DNA from: an uncultured Oceanospirillaceae bacterium
GTDB taxonomy: Bacteria > Pseudomonadota > Gammaproteobacteria > Pseudomonadales > Balneatricaceae
Length of the DNA: 64,000 nt
Assembly: GCA_937136055.1 (NCBI GenBank)
Contig: CAKZOD010000004.1
Location: 1 to 64,000, forward strand
Direction of reading: 5' to 3'
Below the pieces are notes generated by a model, which saw nothing but the letters and a program-made list of their open reading frames with translations, had not been told where the DNA came from and did not search any database. The first letter of the stretch is position 1. Each line of letters opens with the position of its first letter. Both the position numbers and the translations under genes were made by a program. Positions 8,524 through 17,242 of this stretch are shown one piece after another.

Positions 8524-9035
8524 ATATTATGCGGTAAAAGTACACTTAGGTAACACTTTGCTAGTTGTTACCTTTTTGCCACCCCATTAGGTTACCTTAA
8601 GTAACACATCTTGATATATAGGTAACACTTTAAGTATAAAATATTCTCTATAAAAACATATCCGTTTTAAAACAACAACTTAATACTTATGGCACAGCAC
8701 CTGCATTAGTATAGATATAATAAAAATAAGACTCACAACTACATAGTCAGTAATAAAAATAATAACAGATAGTGTAGCAAAACTTATGCTAATGAATTAG
8801 CAAACCTATAGACCAAGAAATATAACAATAATAAAATCGGACTATAAGAGCTGGTCACAATCAACATTAAGCAGATATAAAAATAAAACTAACTTGCTAA
8901 AATTGTTGATCAGCTAACTTTCCTTCTTTAACGCTCCTTCACTCTTTTAGTAGCTTTCTAAATTTATCTAACCTCAAAACTCAATTTAAATACTGATTCT
9001 TCTATCTGTATTCATGCGCTTGGGTTTAAGCTGGC
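8524..9035. other. A+T-rich gene-free stretch with iterated GGTAACACTT motifs
   Basis: No credible gene on either strand. Its left end repeats a short motif: GGTAACACTT at 8549-8558 and 8621-8630, GTAACACATC at 8601-8610, and inverted forms (GTTACC) at 8567-8572 and 8591-8596. The rest is low-complexity A+T-rich sequence. Confidence 0.6.
8548..8577 (+). terminator. Small terminator-like hairpin after the enzyme remnant
   Basis: AGGTAACA (8548-8555) pairs with TGTTACCT (8566-8573) and five T residues end at 8577. It would end transcription from the remnant gene. It also forms part of the iterated GGTAAC motifs. Confidence 0.5.
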
Positions 9036-9062
9036 AAAAAAAAGACCACATAGGTGGCCTTA
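9036..9062 (-). terminator. Rho-independent terminator of the nucleoside operon
   Basis: On the minus strand AAGGCCAC-CTAT-GTGGTCTT folds into a stem with one G·U pair, followed by a run of T residues (plus-strand A run at 9036-9043). It is ~22 bp after the stop of the 2OG oxygenase, the last gene of the leftward operon. Confidence 0.85.
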
Positions 9063-9084
9063 TCGCATTCTCGTTTTTGATTTG

Positions 9085-9927
9085 CTAAATCACGCCCAAC
9101 TCACGTAAACGCTCATTCAAATAACTACCTGCGGTATATTTATCTGATAGCTCAACTTCAGGGTTAGGATGCAAGAACAGCGGCAAAGAAATACGAGATT
9201 TCTTCATATCTGCACCATCAGGGTTCACCACTCGATGTGTAGTCGATGGGAAGTAATGACCTGACGCCTCTTGTAACATATCACCAATATTGATGATTAA
9301 ATTACCGAATTCACAAGGCACCTCTAACCAATCGCCGTTTTTATCCAGTACTTGTAACCCAGGCTCACTCGCAGCAGGTAATACTGTTAGCAAGTTAATA
9401 TCTTCATGGGCAGCGGCGCGAATAGCACTTGCCTCTTCATCCCCTTTCAATGGCGGGTAATGCAAGACGCGTAATAAAGATTGCTCGCTATCTTCTACCA
9501 TTGACCCTAGTGGCTGGCGATAATTAGCAGCAACTTCTGCAGGGCTATACTCTTCAACCCAAGATAGTAGCTGTGAAGCTAGTGTTCTCGCTTCACTATA
9601 ATACTGCGCTAACTCTTCTTTCAAAGCTGTTGGGCACTGCCCCCAAGGGTAGTAGTGAAAGTATTCTTTAATATCTTGAACACTTTGTCCCTTAGCTGAC
9701 TCTGCTAATTTAGCTGGGAAAAAGCCATCTTGAGGTCCTTTGTTATAAAGAAAATCTTCTTTTTCTTCACTGTCAAAAAAGCCTTGCCAATTGTTATAAA
9801 TAGATTCGACTAAGCTTTTATTAATTGGATGCTTTTTAAGCACACCGAAGCCTGTTTCACGAAGTGATTTTACAAATTTTTCACTCGCATCGGGTGCGCT
9901 ATAATCAATTGCTTCTAATTTAGCCAT
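9085..9927 (-). CDS. 2-oxoglutarate/Fe(II) oxygenase, isopenicillin-N-synthase-like
   Basis: A 280-residue non-haem iron oxygenase. The facial triad is H174-x-D176 (AAHEDINLL) and H231 (THRVVNP); the 2-oxoglutarate-binding R-x-S follows at R245/S247 (KSRISLP). The N-terminal domain resembles the isopenicillin-N-synthase group, which also contains thymine 7-hydroxylase and flavonoid oxygenases. It is the last gene of a leftward operon for nucleoside import, cleavage and phosphorylation, 25 bp after the nucleoside hydrolase. A role in hydroxylating a nucleobase or a pathway intermediate is therefore a reasonable inference, not shown by sequence alone. Confidence 0.88.
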   Translation of the reverse strand: MAKLEAIDYSAPDASEKFVKSLRETGFGVLKKHPINKSLVESIYNNWQGFFDSEEKEDFLYNKGPQDGFFPAKLAESAKGQSVQDIKEYFHYYPWGQCPTALKEELAQYYSEARTLASQLLSWVEEYSPAEVAANYRQPLGSMVEDSEQSLLRVLHYPPLKGDEEASAIRAAAHEDINLLTVLPAASEPGLQVLDKNGDWLEVPCEFGNLIINIGDMLQEASGHYFPSTTHRVVNPDGADMKKSRISLPLFLHPNPEVELSDKYTAGSYLNERLRELGVI

Positions 9928-9952
9928 TGGATATACCTTCCTAACTTACCGC

Positions 9953-10906
9953 TTATTTCCAAAAATCACTGGTCATTGAAGTTTCAAATAACGCGACTAA
10001 TCTATCGCTATCAACTTCCATGCAGGCTTTTTGTTTTGGCCTATCTGCCCAAAATGTCAGTGGGTAGGGTATACCAAATCTACTCATGATAGTTTGACCT
10101 ATCGCAACACCTTCAGTTGCTACACAGACTTCACCTTCGATTGTGCCAAAGATAGACGAATCAACCACGTATGCGACAGCGGAAACATCGTGTGCATAGC
10201 AGCCATCAATGTCGCGAATGCTGCTGTAGAAATCAATATAGAACTGGGCAGCTTTAGACATAAAGCCCCCCACTTTTGAGTTCTTCTTGGCTATATTTGC
10301 AAACAGCGCATTGTTTAATACCACTTGATGAGTTACATCTAGTCCCACGATAACAACAGGCCAAGACGCCGCCATTACTTTATCAGCAGCATGCGGATCA
10401 GAGAGGATATTAGCTTCAGCAACAGGTGATACATTACCATCAGCTGCTATTACGCCACCCATCAGTACCACTTCTTTCACTTTACTGGTGATACTTGGAT
10501 CTATTTGTAGTGCCGCTGCTAAGTTACCCAATGGCCCGATTGCAATTAAGCTAATTTCACCAGGGTTGGCATTTACTTGCTCTACAATAAATTGCGCTGC
10601 ACTTTGATCAATAGGCTTTCCTTTTGGCGCCGCAAGATTCAAATTGCCAAAACCATCGGTACCATGGACAAAATCTGGGAAATCACTCAGATCTTTAAAC
10701 CAAGGCGTTGCTACCCCTCTGGCAACAGGTACATCGACACCGGCCATTTCAACTAGGGTTAAAGCATTTGTTGTCGCCTGCTCTACCGACACATTACCAA
10801 AGGTAGTGGTTAAGCCTAATAGTTCGATTTCGGGATGTTCAAAGGCTGTAAATATAGCCATTGCATCATCAATACCAGGATCCGTATCCAGAATTACTTT
10901 TTTCAT
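9953..10906 (-). CDS. Inosine/uridine-preferring nucleoside hydrolase
   Basis: A 317-residue nucleoside N-ribohydrolase. The signature DTDPGIDDAMAI is at residues 7-18; D9, D13 and D14 match the calcium and catalytic aspartates of the family. It would split imported ribonucleosides into free base and ribose. The frame stays open to 11020, but homology starts at the chosen ATG (MKKVILDTDPG). It lies between a ribokinase-family gene (204 bp upstream) and the 2OG oxygenase (25 bp downstream): ribose would go to the kinase and the base to salvage or oxidation. Base preference cannot be told. Confidence 0.93.
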   Translation of the reverse strand: MKKVILDTDPGIDDAMAIFTAFEHPEIELLGLTTTFGNVSVEQATTNALTLVEMAGVDVPVARGVATPWFKDLSDFPDFVHGTDGFGNLNLAAPKGKPIDQSAAQFIVEQVNANPGEISLIAIGPLGNLAAALQIDPSITSKVKEVVLMGGVIAADGNVSPVAEANILSDPHAADKVMAASWPVVIVGLDVTHQVVLNNALFANIAKKNSKVGGFMSKAAQFYIDFYSSIRDIDGCYAHDVSAVAYVVDSSIFGTIEGEVCVATEGVAIGQTIMSRFGIPYPLTFWADRPKQKACMEVDSDRLVALFETSMTSDFWK

Positions 10907-11110
10907 TTTAATCACATTTCGTTTTATGCATTTAAGATCATTGCTGTCAGGTTTAGCGCTTGCTGTTCTATAACTGATTGATGGGCCGCTTCTAATATAG
11001 GCGATTTGGTTAAAAACCACCTATTCAGAAAACGGCACACTAGTGTTCCATTCAATTAATTAGAGAGCTTGCATTTCTTAACCGCAAAGCAATCATGAGA
11101 TTGCAAAGAT

Positions 11111-12025
11111 TTATAGGTTAGAGACTTGATCTGCACTGGGAATGCTTGATGAAGCCCCTAAGCTTTGCACCGCAATTGAAGACGCTTTACAGGCGATTTT
11201 TAAAGCCGCCTGCTTTGAATCTCCACGACCATTAGCTGCTAGCAAGTAACCTAAAAAGGTATCACCCGCTGCTGTCGTATCAACCACTGCTACTTTTAAA
11301 GCATCAGCGCTTATTTGATTACCATCACTCACCCAAATAGCCCCTTTATCACCTAGCGTGATAACTACCTGCATATTGGGAAAGCGATCTTGTACTTTAC
11401 TGATCAATTCAGCTTGATGACTCTCAACGGTCTGTGTATCAGAGCTATCACTTAATAGTTGAGATAATTCAATTTCATTAACAATTAAAAGATCAATTTT
11501 ATCTAATGGGAAAGCTTCTATATCCGTCAACATTGGCGATGGATTAAAAACTACTTTCATACCCTTTTGGACTGCTACTTCAACGGCAACTGCTGTATTA
11601 CTGCATTCGTTTTGCAGAAGTAACCAGTCACCTTTAACAGCTGTAGATAAGCTATGTTCAATATCCTGCTGTGTAAAGCTTTGGTTAGCTCCTCCAAAAA
11701 GTACTATCGAGTTTTCAGCTTGCGCATCAACTTGAATAATTGCATGCCCACTTGGTTGCTCAACTAACGAAATCAAATCGCAGTTAACACCTGACTGTGC
11801 CATTTGCTCTATCGCCCAAGTGTCGTTTACGTTCACTCTACCTATGTGCATTACATCCGCACCAGCTCTAGCTAGAGCGATAGATTGGTTAGCACCTTTC
11901 CCCCCTAACACTTGCTGATAATCAGCGCTGGATAAGGTTTCACCCGGTGCCACTAAATGTGGCACTTGGTAGATGTGGTCGATATTGATTGAGCCGTAAT
12001 TAAATATTTTCACCGCAGACCTCAT
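11111..12025 (-). CDS. PfkB-family sugar kinase, ribokinase-like
   Basis: A 304-residue ribokinase-superfamily protein. The first PfkB signature region contains GGKGAN (41-46), and the second is DTTAAGDTFLGYL (from 249) with catalytic D255. The early NYGSINIDHIYQVPHL is typical of ribokinases. It would phosphorylate ribose released by the nucleoside hydrolase encoded next in the operon. Its start overlaps the stop of the permease gene by 4 bp, a sign of translational coupling. A nucleoside kinase is the main alternative. Confidence 0.9.
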   Translation of the reverse strand: MRSAVKIFNYGSINIDHIYQVPHLVAPGETLSSADYQQVLGGKGANQSIALARAGADVMHIGRVNVNDTWAIEQMAQSGVNCDLISLVEQPSGHAIIQVDAQAENSIVLFGGANQSFTQQDIEHSLSTAVKGDWLLLQNECSNTAVAVEVAVQKGMKVVFNPSPMLTDIEAFPLDKIDLLIVNEIELSQLLSDSSDTQTVESHQAELISKVQDRFPNMQVVITLGDKGAIWVSDGNQISADALKVAVVDTTAAGDTFLGYLLAANGRGDSKQAALKIACKASSIAVQSLGASSSIPSADQVSNL

Positions 12026-12996
12026 CGCTCTTTAACATAAGGAACACCTACCGCTTTTGGCGCCACCGCCTTGCCAATAAAGCCAGCGAGCAATATAACG
12101 GTTAAAATATACGGTAATGCCTGCATGAATTGCGGTGGTACTTCACCAATTAACGGCAGAGCAACACCTTCAAGACGTACCGTTAGTGCTTCTAAGAAAC
12201 CAAACAGTAAACATGCGAGCAACGCTGTTTTAGGGCGCCACTTACCAAAAATAAGTGCCGCTAATGCAATGTAGCCTTTACCCGCTGACATCTCTTTAAT
12301 AAATGAAGCGTTTTGCGCTGTTGAAAGATAAGCACCTGCAATGCCACAAAGCAAACCTGCACAAATGACCGCACGATAGCGCAACCAGAAAACAGAAATT
12401 CCCGCCGTATCTACCGCTTGAGGGTTTTCACCTACTGCTCTTAAGCGCAATCCAAAACGTGTTTGATACACTATCCACCAAGTCACTGGTACTGTGACAA
12501 ACGCGAGGTATACAAGCGCATTGTGACCACTAATAAGCCCAGAATAAATAGTGCCTATTACTGGCACATCAGCAAGTGCAAGTGCACCTGGCAAATCGAT
12601 TGCTAAAAAGCGAGCATCGCCTGATAACAAAGGTGTTTGGCCACCTTGGTGGAACCAAGCAATGCCTAAAGTTACCGTTAAACCCGATGCTAAAATATTG
12701 ATTGCCAACCCACTAACTACTTGGTTGCCGCGATGGGTAATACATGCAAACCCGTGTAATAGAGCCATGCTCACAGAAATCGCGAGTGCCGCTAGCAATC
12801 CCAACCAAGCAGAGCCAGTAACAGCTGCAACAGCTGCTGCGGCAAAGGCCCCTGCTAGCATTTTTCCTTCCAGACCAATATCAACGATACCGGAGCGTTC
12901 AGAGAACAAGCCCGCCATTGCACAGAGAATTAGTGGTGTAGATACACGTATAGTTGAATCTAAGGTAGAGACTAAGATCAGTAGAAAATCAGACAT
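12022..12996 (-). CDS. Nucleoside ABC transporter permease (NupQ/YufQ-like)
   Basis: A 324-residue inner-membrane permease of the BPD_transp_2 type, with about nine hydrophobic segments. ERSGIVDIGLEGKML near residues 33-47 is a family hallmark, and an EAA-like loop with RAVGENPQAVDTAGI lies past the middle. I choose the ATG at 12996, since GGAG sits 7 nt before it but only 1 nt before the in-frame ATG at 13002. It overlaps the upstream permease by 8 bp and the downstream kinase by 4 bp. It would form a heterodimeric channel with that permease. Confidence 0.92.
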   Translation of the reverse strand: MSDFLLILVSTLDSTIRVSTPLILCAMAGLFSERSGIVDIGLEGKMLAGAFAAAAVAAVTGSAWLGLLAALAISVSMALLHGFACITHRGNQVVSGLAINILASGLTVTLGIAWFHQGGQTPLLSGDARFLAIDLPGALALADVPVIGTIYSGLISGHNALVYLAFVTVPVTWWIVYQTRFGLRLRAVGENPQAVDTAGISVFWLRYRAVICAGLLCGIAGAYLSTAQNASFIKEMSAGKGYIALAALIFGKWRPKTALLACLLFGFLEALTVRLEGVALPLIGEVPPQFMQALPYILTVILLAGFIGKAVAPKAVGVPYVKER

Positions 12997-14113
12997 TAGC
13001 ATTCTCCTTTGGCTTATTACTCGACATCAACTTAACAAACAGCTTTTCGATAGTAGGCTTTAACATCAATGATAATGCGCCACAGAACAAGATCACTAAA
13101 CCTTGAATCACAACCACTAAATCACGAGTAATTGTTGAAATTTCAAATGACAGCTCAGCACCACCTTGATAAAGCGCGCCAAACAATAAGCTAGCAATGA
13201 CAATACCCACAGGATGATTGCGCCCCATTAATGATACTGCAATACCGGTAAATCCAGCACCGGCTACAAAATCGAGCAGAACTCTTTCCTGTGCGCCCAT
13301 CACTTCATTGATACCAACCATTGCTGACATCCCACCAGAGATACACATGGTAATCACAATCACACGCTTGGTATTAATACCTGAGTAAACCGCTGCATTT
13401 TCATTAAAGCCGATCATCCTGATGGCGTAGCCTAAGCGGGTGTGCCACATCAAAAGCCAAACTAGCACACAACAAGCAAGCGCTAAGAAGAGTGAAATAT
13501 TTAATGGGCTATTTTCGATATCCATACCTAGCGCTGCGAAGAGCTCTTGCATCGATGGTAAAGTCGCACTTTCAACAATGCTGCGGGTTTGCGGCGCCAT
13601 GTTACCAGGCTCGATCAATATATTTACAAGCAGGTAAACCATTAACGCCGAAGCGATAAAGTTAAACATGATGGTCGTAATTACGATATGACTACCGCGA
13701 TACGCTTGCAAATACGCTGGAATAAATGCCCAGGCAGCACCAAATGCAGCGCCCGCTGCAATCGCGAAGGGAAGCAACGCCCACCAAGGCATAAAGCTAT
13801 CTAAGCTCATGCACATTAAACCCACACCAAGACCACCGATGTAAGCCTGTCCTTCACCCCCTATATTGAATAATCCGGCGTGAAAAGCGACAGAGACAGC
13901 AAGGCCTGTGAAGATAAAATTGGTCGTGTAATACAGCGTGTAGCCAACACCTTCACCGTAGCCAAAAGCACCTGTGATGATATATTGCACCGCTTCAATT
14001 GGATTTTCACCAATAAGCAAGATAACAAAACCAGATACGATAAACGCAAGGCAAACGTTGATTAGAGGAATGACACCAATATCAATCCAAGCGGGAAGTG
14101 TTTTATTACTCAT
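12989..14113 (-). CDS. Nucleoside ABC transporter permease (NupP/YufP-like)
   Basis: A 374-residue polytopic permease, the longer partner of the pair. NIGGEGQAYIGGLG near residue 85-98 and RMIGFNENAAVYSGI near 232-246 match the branched BPD_transp_2 family of nucleoside and sugar importers. Its first base overlaps the last base of the ATPase stop codon (TAATG at 14113), and its end overlaps the next permease. The arrangement binding protein-ATPase-permease-permease is that of the Bacillus nup/yuf and streptococcal nucleoside importers. Confidence 0.92.
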   Translation of the reverse strand: MSNKTLPAWIDIGVIPLINVCLAFIVSGFVILLIGENPIEAVQYIITGAFGYGEGVGYTLYYTTNFIFTGLAVSVAFHAGLFNIGGEGQAYIGGLGVGLMCMSLDSFMPWWALLPFAIAAGAAFGAAWAFIPAYLQAYRGSHIVITTIMFNFIASALMVYLLVNILIEPGNMAPQTRSIVESATLPSMQELFAALGMDIENSPLNISLFLALACCVLVWLLMWHTRLGYAIRMIGFNENAAVYSGINTKRVIVITMCISGGMSAMVGINEVMGAQERVLLDFVAGAGFTGIAVSLMGRNHPVGIVIASLLFGALYQGGAELSFEISTITRDLVVVIQGLVILFCGALSLMLKPTIEKLFVKLMSSNKPKENANV

Positions 14114-15708
14114 TAAGATTCACCTTTTGCATTCACTTGCCCATTATCATCTTTATCAGAACCTGCGTTGCCCATCAGCAAACCTAAGGTCTGCGCATCA
14201 GCTTCACTGGCTGGCATCTCACCCACGATACGCCCTTCAAACATCACAATAATCCGATCACACAAAGACATTACTTCTTCTAACTCAACGGAAACAACCA
14301 ACACTGCACTACCCGCATCGCGTAGCTGAACTATTTGCTGGTGAATAAATTCAATCGCGCCAATATCGACACCACGTGTCGGTTGGCCAACTAATAACAC
14401 CTCAGGCTTGCGCTCAATTTCACGGGCAATACAAAGCTTTTGCTGATTCCCCCCTGAAAAGTTTGCCGCTTTTAGATGTGGATTTGCAGGTCTTACATCA
14501 AACTCTTCCATTAATGCTTCACAGTGTTTCGTAACTGCAGCATTGTCCATTAAGATTTTGCCGTTAAACTCAGGCTCATCTTGGAATCCCATAATGGCGC
14601 ATTCTCTTGCGCTAAAACTTGTGACCATACCTTGCCTATGGCGATCTTCAGCGACATGCCCTAAGCTTAAATGTCTAAAATCCTTCGCATTGAGCACATT
14701 ACGCTTATCAATTGTTGTACCATTCAGATCGATACTGCCTTGCTGTACTGGCATGATTCCGCTGAGCACATCCAATAGCTCAGTCTGACCATTACCTGAC
14801 ACCCCCGCAATACCAACAATTTCTCCAGCATGCACCTGCAAGCTGACATCATCTAAGCGCGTGACCCCACTACCATCTTTTAAGGTAAGGTTATTTGCTT
14901 GTAGCAATACATTTTTAGGTTGCGCTGCTTCTTTGTCGACTTGCAGCAATACTTTTCGTCCAACCATGAGCTCAGCAAGCTCTTCTTTATTAGTTTTTGC
15001 AGTTTCTCGTGAGGCAACCATAGTGCCTGCTCGCATTACCGTAACTTCATCGGTAATGGCTAGAATTTCTTGCAATTTATGAGTGATCAACATAACACTC
15101 ACACCGCGGGCACGCAGTGCGTTTAATATATCAAAAAGTTGCTTTACTTCTTGCGGGGTAAGCACCCCAGTTGGCTCGTCAAGAATGAGAATTTCAGCGC
15201 CGCGATATAATGCTTTTAAAATTTCTACCCGCTGCTGTAAACCTACGGCAAGCTCGCCAGTAATTGCATCGGGGTCTACCGCCAAACCAAACTCGTCAGA
15301 CAAACGCGTCAACTCTTGGCGCGCACTTAGCTTACTCTCTTTGAGAAAGCCATTGAGCTCAGCACCGAGCATCACATTTTCAAGCACCGTGAAGTTTTCA
15401 ATCAACATGAAGTGTTGATGAACCATGCCTATGCCGGCATTAATTGCTTCTTTGGAGGATTTTATAGAAGAGAGTTTGCCATTAACCAGTATCTCGCCAC
15501 TATCCGCTTCATAGAAGCCATAGAGGATACTCATTAAAGTTGATTTTCCCGCGCCGTTTTCACCAATAATGCCGTGGATAGTCCCTTTAGCAACGACTAA
15601 ATCTACATCTTTGTTGGCATGAACGGGGCCGAAACTCTTATTGATCTTTCTTAAATCAATCGCCGGAGGAAGCGTGTTCCCCTGCTCTGATGTCGTGTTT
15701 GTTAGCAT
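14113..15708 (-). CDS. Nucleoside ABC transporter ATPase, double domain
   Basis: A 531-residue fused ATPase of the sugar/nucleoside (CUT2) type. The first domain has Walker A GENGAGKS near residue 53, signature LAVGLQQRVEI and Walker B ILILDEP. The second domain, from ~270, has a degenerate Walker A (GVSGNGQTE) and signature SGGNQQKL, as usual for this family. It energises import by the two permeases. It is separated from the binding-protein gene by 137 bp containing a hairpin, and is coupled to the next permease by a 1-nt stop/start overlap. Confidence 0.94.
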   Translation of the reverse strand: MLTNTTSEQGNTLPPAIDLRKINKSFGPVHANKDVDLVVAKGTIHGIIGENGAGKSTLMSILYGFYEADSGEILVNGKLSSIKSSKEAINAGIGMVHQHFMLIENFTVLENVMLGAELNGFLKESKLSARQELTRLSDEFGLAVDPDAITGELAVGLQQRVEILKALYRGAEILILDEPTGVLTPQEVKQLFDILNALRARGVSVMLITHKLQEILAITDEVTVMRAGTMVASRETAKTNKEELAELMVGRKVLLQVDKEAAQPKNVLLQANNLTLKDGSGVTRLDDVSLQVHAGEIVGIAGVSGNGQTELLDVLSGIMPVQQGSIDLNGTTIDKRNVLNAKDFRHLSLGHVAEDRHRQGMVTSFSARECAIMGFQDEPEFNGKILMDNAAVTKHCEALMEEFDVRPANPHLKAANFSGGNQQKLCIAREIERKPEVLLVGQPTRGVDIGAIEFIHQQIVQLRDAGSAVLVVSVELEEVMSLCDRIIVMFEGRIVGEMPASEADAQTLGLLMGNAGSDKDDNGQVNAKGES

Positions 15709-15795
15709 TCAATATTCACACTTTTTTTAACAGAGAACCTCGACAGACTTTTAATAACAGCTAACGATTAGTAGTAACAAAACGAGGTTATTGAA

Positions 15796-15821
15796 CAACG
15801 CCAACATTACTGCTGGCGTTG
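15796..15821 (-). promoter_or_regulatory. Intercistronic hairpin after the binding-protein gene
   Basis: CAACGCCA (15796-15803) pairs perfectly with TGGCGTTG (15814-15821). It lies between the BMP gene and the ATPase gene, with no U run. Such hairpins often stabilise a highly expressed binding-protein message and lower expression of downstream transporter genes. Confidence 0.6.
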
Positions 15822-15845
15822 GTATTCATTAATTAAATTAACGAA

Positions 15846-16841
15846 TTATAGAGAAGGGCATTTGTTGTCTGACATGTAGTCATGTACAACAATTTTACCT
15901 GAGATAATATCCGCTTTAGCTTGATCAACCGCCGCTTTCATCTCTGCTGTAATTAATGGTTTATTATGCTCATCATAAGCCCAATCAACACCACCTTCAG
16001 CAAGGCCTAGTACATTAAAGCCAGGTTTCCAAGAGTCTTCTTTAACACCGTTGAAAGTATTAAATGCAGCAACGTCTACCGCTTTAACCATTGACGTTAG
16101 CATAGTACCTGGGTGGATGTGGTTTTGGTTTGAATCAACACCGATTGCAAATTTACCCGCATCTTTAGCAGCTTGGTATACACCGATACCAGTACCACCA
16201 GCTGCTGCGAATACAACATCAGAACCGCGATCGAACTGGCTACGTGCTAACTCGCCGCCTTTTACCGGGTCGTTCCATGCAGAAGGTGTAGAACCAGTCA
16301 TGTTACTGATAACTTTTACATCTTTAACTGCGTATTTAGCACCTTGTGCATAACCACAGTTAAAACGACGAATTAGAGGAATATCCATACCACCAACAAA
16401 GCTCACAGCTTTTGTTTCAGACTTCATCGCGGCTAACATACCAACTAAGAAAGAACCTTCTTGCTCTTTAAATACGATAGACTGAACGTTTGGTAGCTTT
16501 ACAACAGCATCGATGATGCTGAATTTTGTATCTGGAAAATCTTTAGCGACTTTTTCTAATGCGGTAGCTTGTGCAAAACCGATTGCTAAAACAGGGTTAG
16601 CTTTACGCTGCGCCATTTTACGGATTGCTTGTTCACGCTGTGAAGGGTTAGTTACTTCAAATTCACGGTACTTAACACCGGTTTCTTTTTTGAAGCGCTC
16701 TACACCTTCGTATACACCTTGGTTGAAAGATTTATCAAACTTACCACCCATATCAAAAACTACAGCGGGCTTAAGGTCTGCGGCCACTGCTGATTGAGCA
16801 ATAGCGACTGCTGCTGTTAACATTAGAAGTTGACGTTTCAT
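15846..16841 (-). CDS. BMP-family nucleoside-binding periplasmic protein
   Basis: A 331-residue secreted protein of the BmpA/Med/PnrA family. Residues 1-20 are a signal peptide ending AVAA. The ligand fold begins with VVFDMGGKFDKSFNQGVYEG, where the D-x-G-x-x-x-D-x-S-F-N motif binds the nucleoside ribose and base in characterised relatives. It captures nucleosides in the periplasm for the ABC importer downstream. First gene of the leftward operon, behind a long A+T-rich intergenic region with candidate operators. Confidence 0.92.
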   Translation of the reverse strand: MKRQLLMLTAAVAIAQSAVAADLKPAVVFDMGGKFDKSFNQGVYEGVERFKKETGVKYREFEVTNPSQREQAIRKMAQRKANPVLAIGFAQATALEKVAKDFPDTKFSIIDAVVKLPNVQSIVFKEQEGSFLVGMLAAMKSETKAVSFVGGMDIPLIRRFNCGYAQGAKYAVKDVKVISNMTGSTPSAWNDPVKGGELARSQFDRGSDVVFAAAGGTGIGVYQAAKDAGKFAIGVDSNQNHIHPGTMLTSMVKAVDVAAFNTFNGVKEDSWKPGFNVLGLAEGGVDWAYDEHNKPLITAEMKAAVDQAKADIISGKIVVHDYMSDNKCPSL

Positions 16842-17000
16842 TGATTTCTCCGTGATCTAGACTTTGATTATTGTTATCAAGTGCAAATTGAGTTATTGCG
16901 AGATTAATATTTGTACAAAAGTATCTTATTATTATTTTACTTTGAATAAAGAAGCAGTTAAACAAATTAGCCGCTACTTGTACATATCCAAACGATAATA

Positions 17001-17014
17001 TTCAATCAATTGAA
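17001..17014. promoter_or_regulatory. Candidate operator, TTCAAT-CA-ATTGAA
   Basis: A perfect 14-bp palindrome immediately downstream of the minus-strand -10 box, where a repressor would block the start of transcription. Confidence 0.45.
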
Positions 17015-17074
17015 CATTTATTATACACAAAAGAAAACTAAATTTAGTACAATTTATTCAAAATCTATTTTGAA

Positions 17075-17089
17075 GTTCAATATTTGAAC
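17075..17089. promoter_or_regulatory. Candidate operator, GTTCAA-TAT-TTGAAC
   Basis: A perfect 6-3-6 palindrome sharing the TTCAA/TTGAA half-sites of the one 74 bp away. The two together suggest cooperative binding or looping by a local regulator, which is not encoded next to it. Confidence 0.45.
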
Positions 17090-17242
17090 TAACTTCATAG
17101 CTTTGAATCAAATTTTCGCACTATTTCTGATAATCTAGCGACATTCAGATTTAATCCTTCTAGACGCTAGCGTAAAATATATATTATTTATTGACCATAC
17201 CAATATAGCGCCTTAATTTTAGGCGAATGGGATCTTACTTTC

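Larger units (their letters stand above)
16842..17242. promoter_or_regulatory. Divergent intergenic region, candidate promoter of the nucleoside operon
   Basis: This A+T-rich 401-bp gap separates the leftward binding-protein gene from the rightward Sel1 gene. On the minus strand a TATAAT-type -10 box lies at 17025-17020. No good -35 box is at the standard spacing. Two TTCAA/TTGAA palindromes, listed separately, lie at and upstream of the predicted start. No purine-riboswitch consensus is visible. Confidence 0.5.

Noticed and set aside
12551..13063. Long rightward frame antisense to the permease genes
   Set aside because: It lies wholly opposite clear permease genes, has low-complexity Ala/Pro/Ser composition and no homology features.
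16842..17242. Purine riboswitch before the nucleoside-binding protein gene
   Set aside because: The conserved loop sequences and the P1 stem of that class are not seen; only short palindromes are present.
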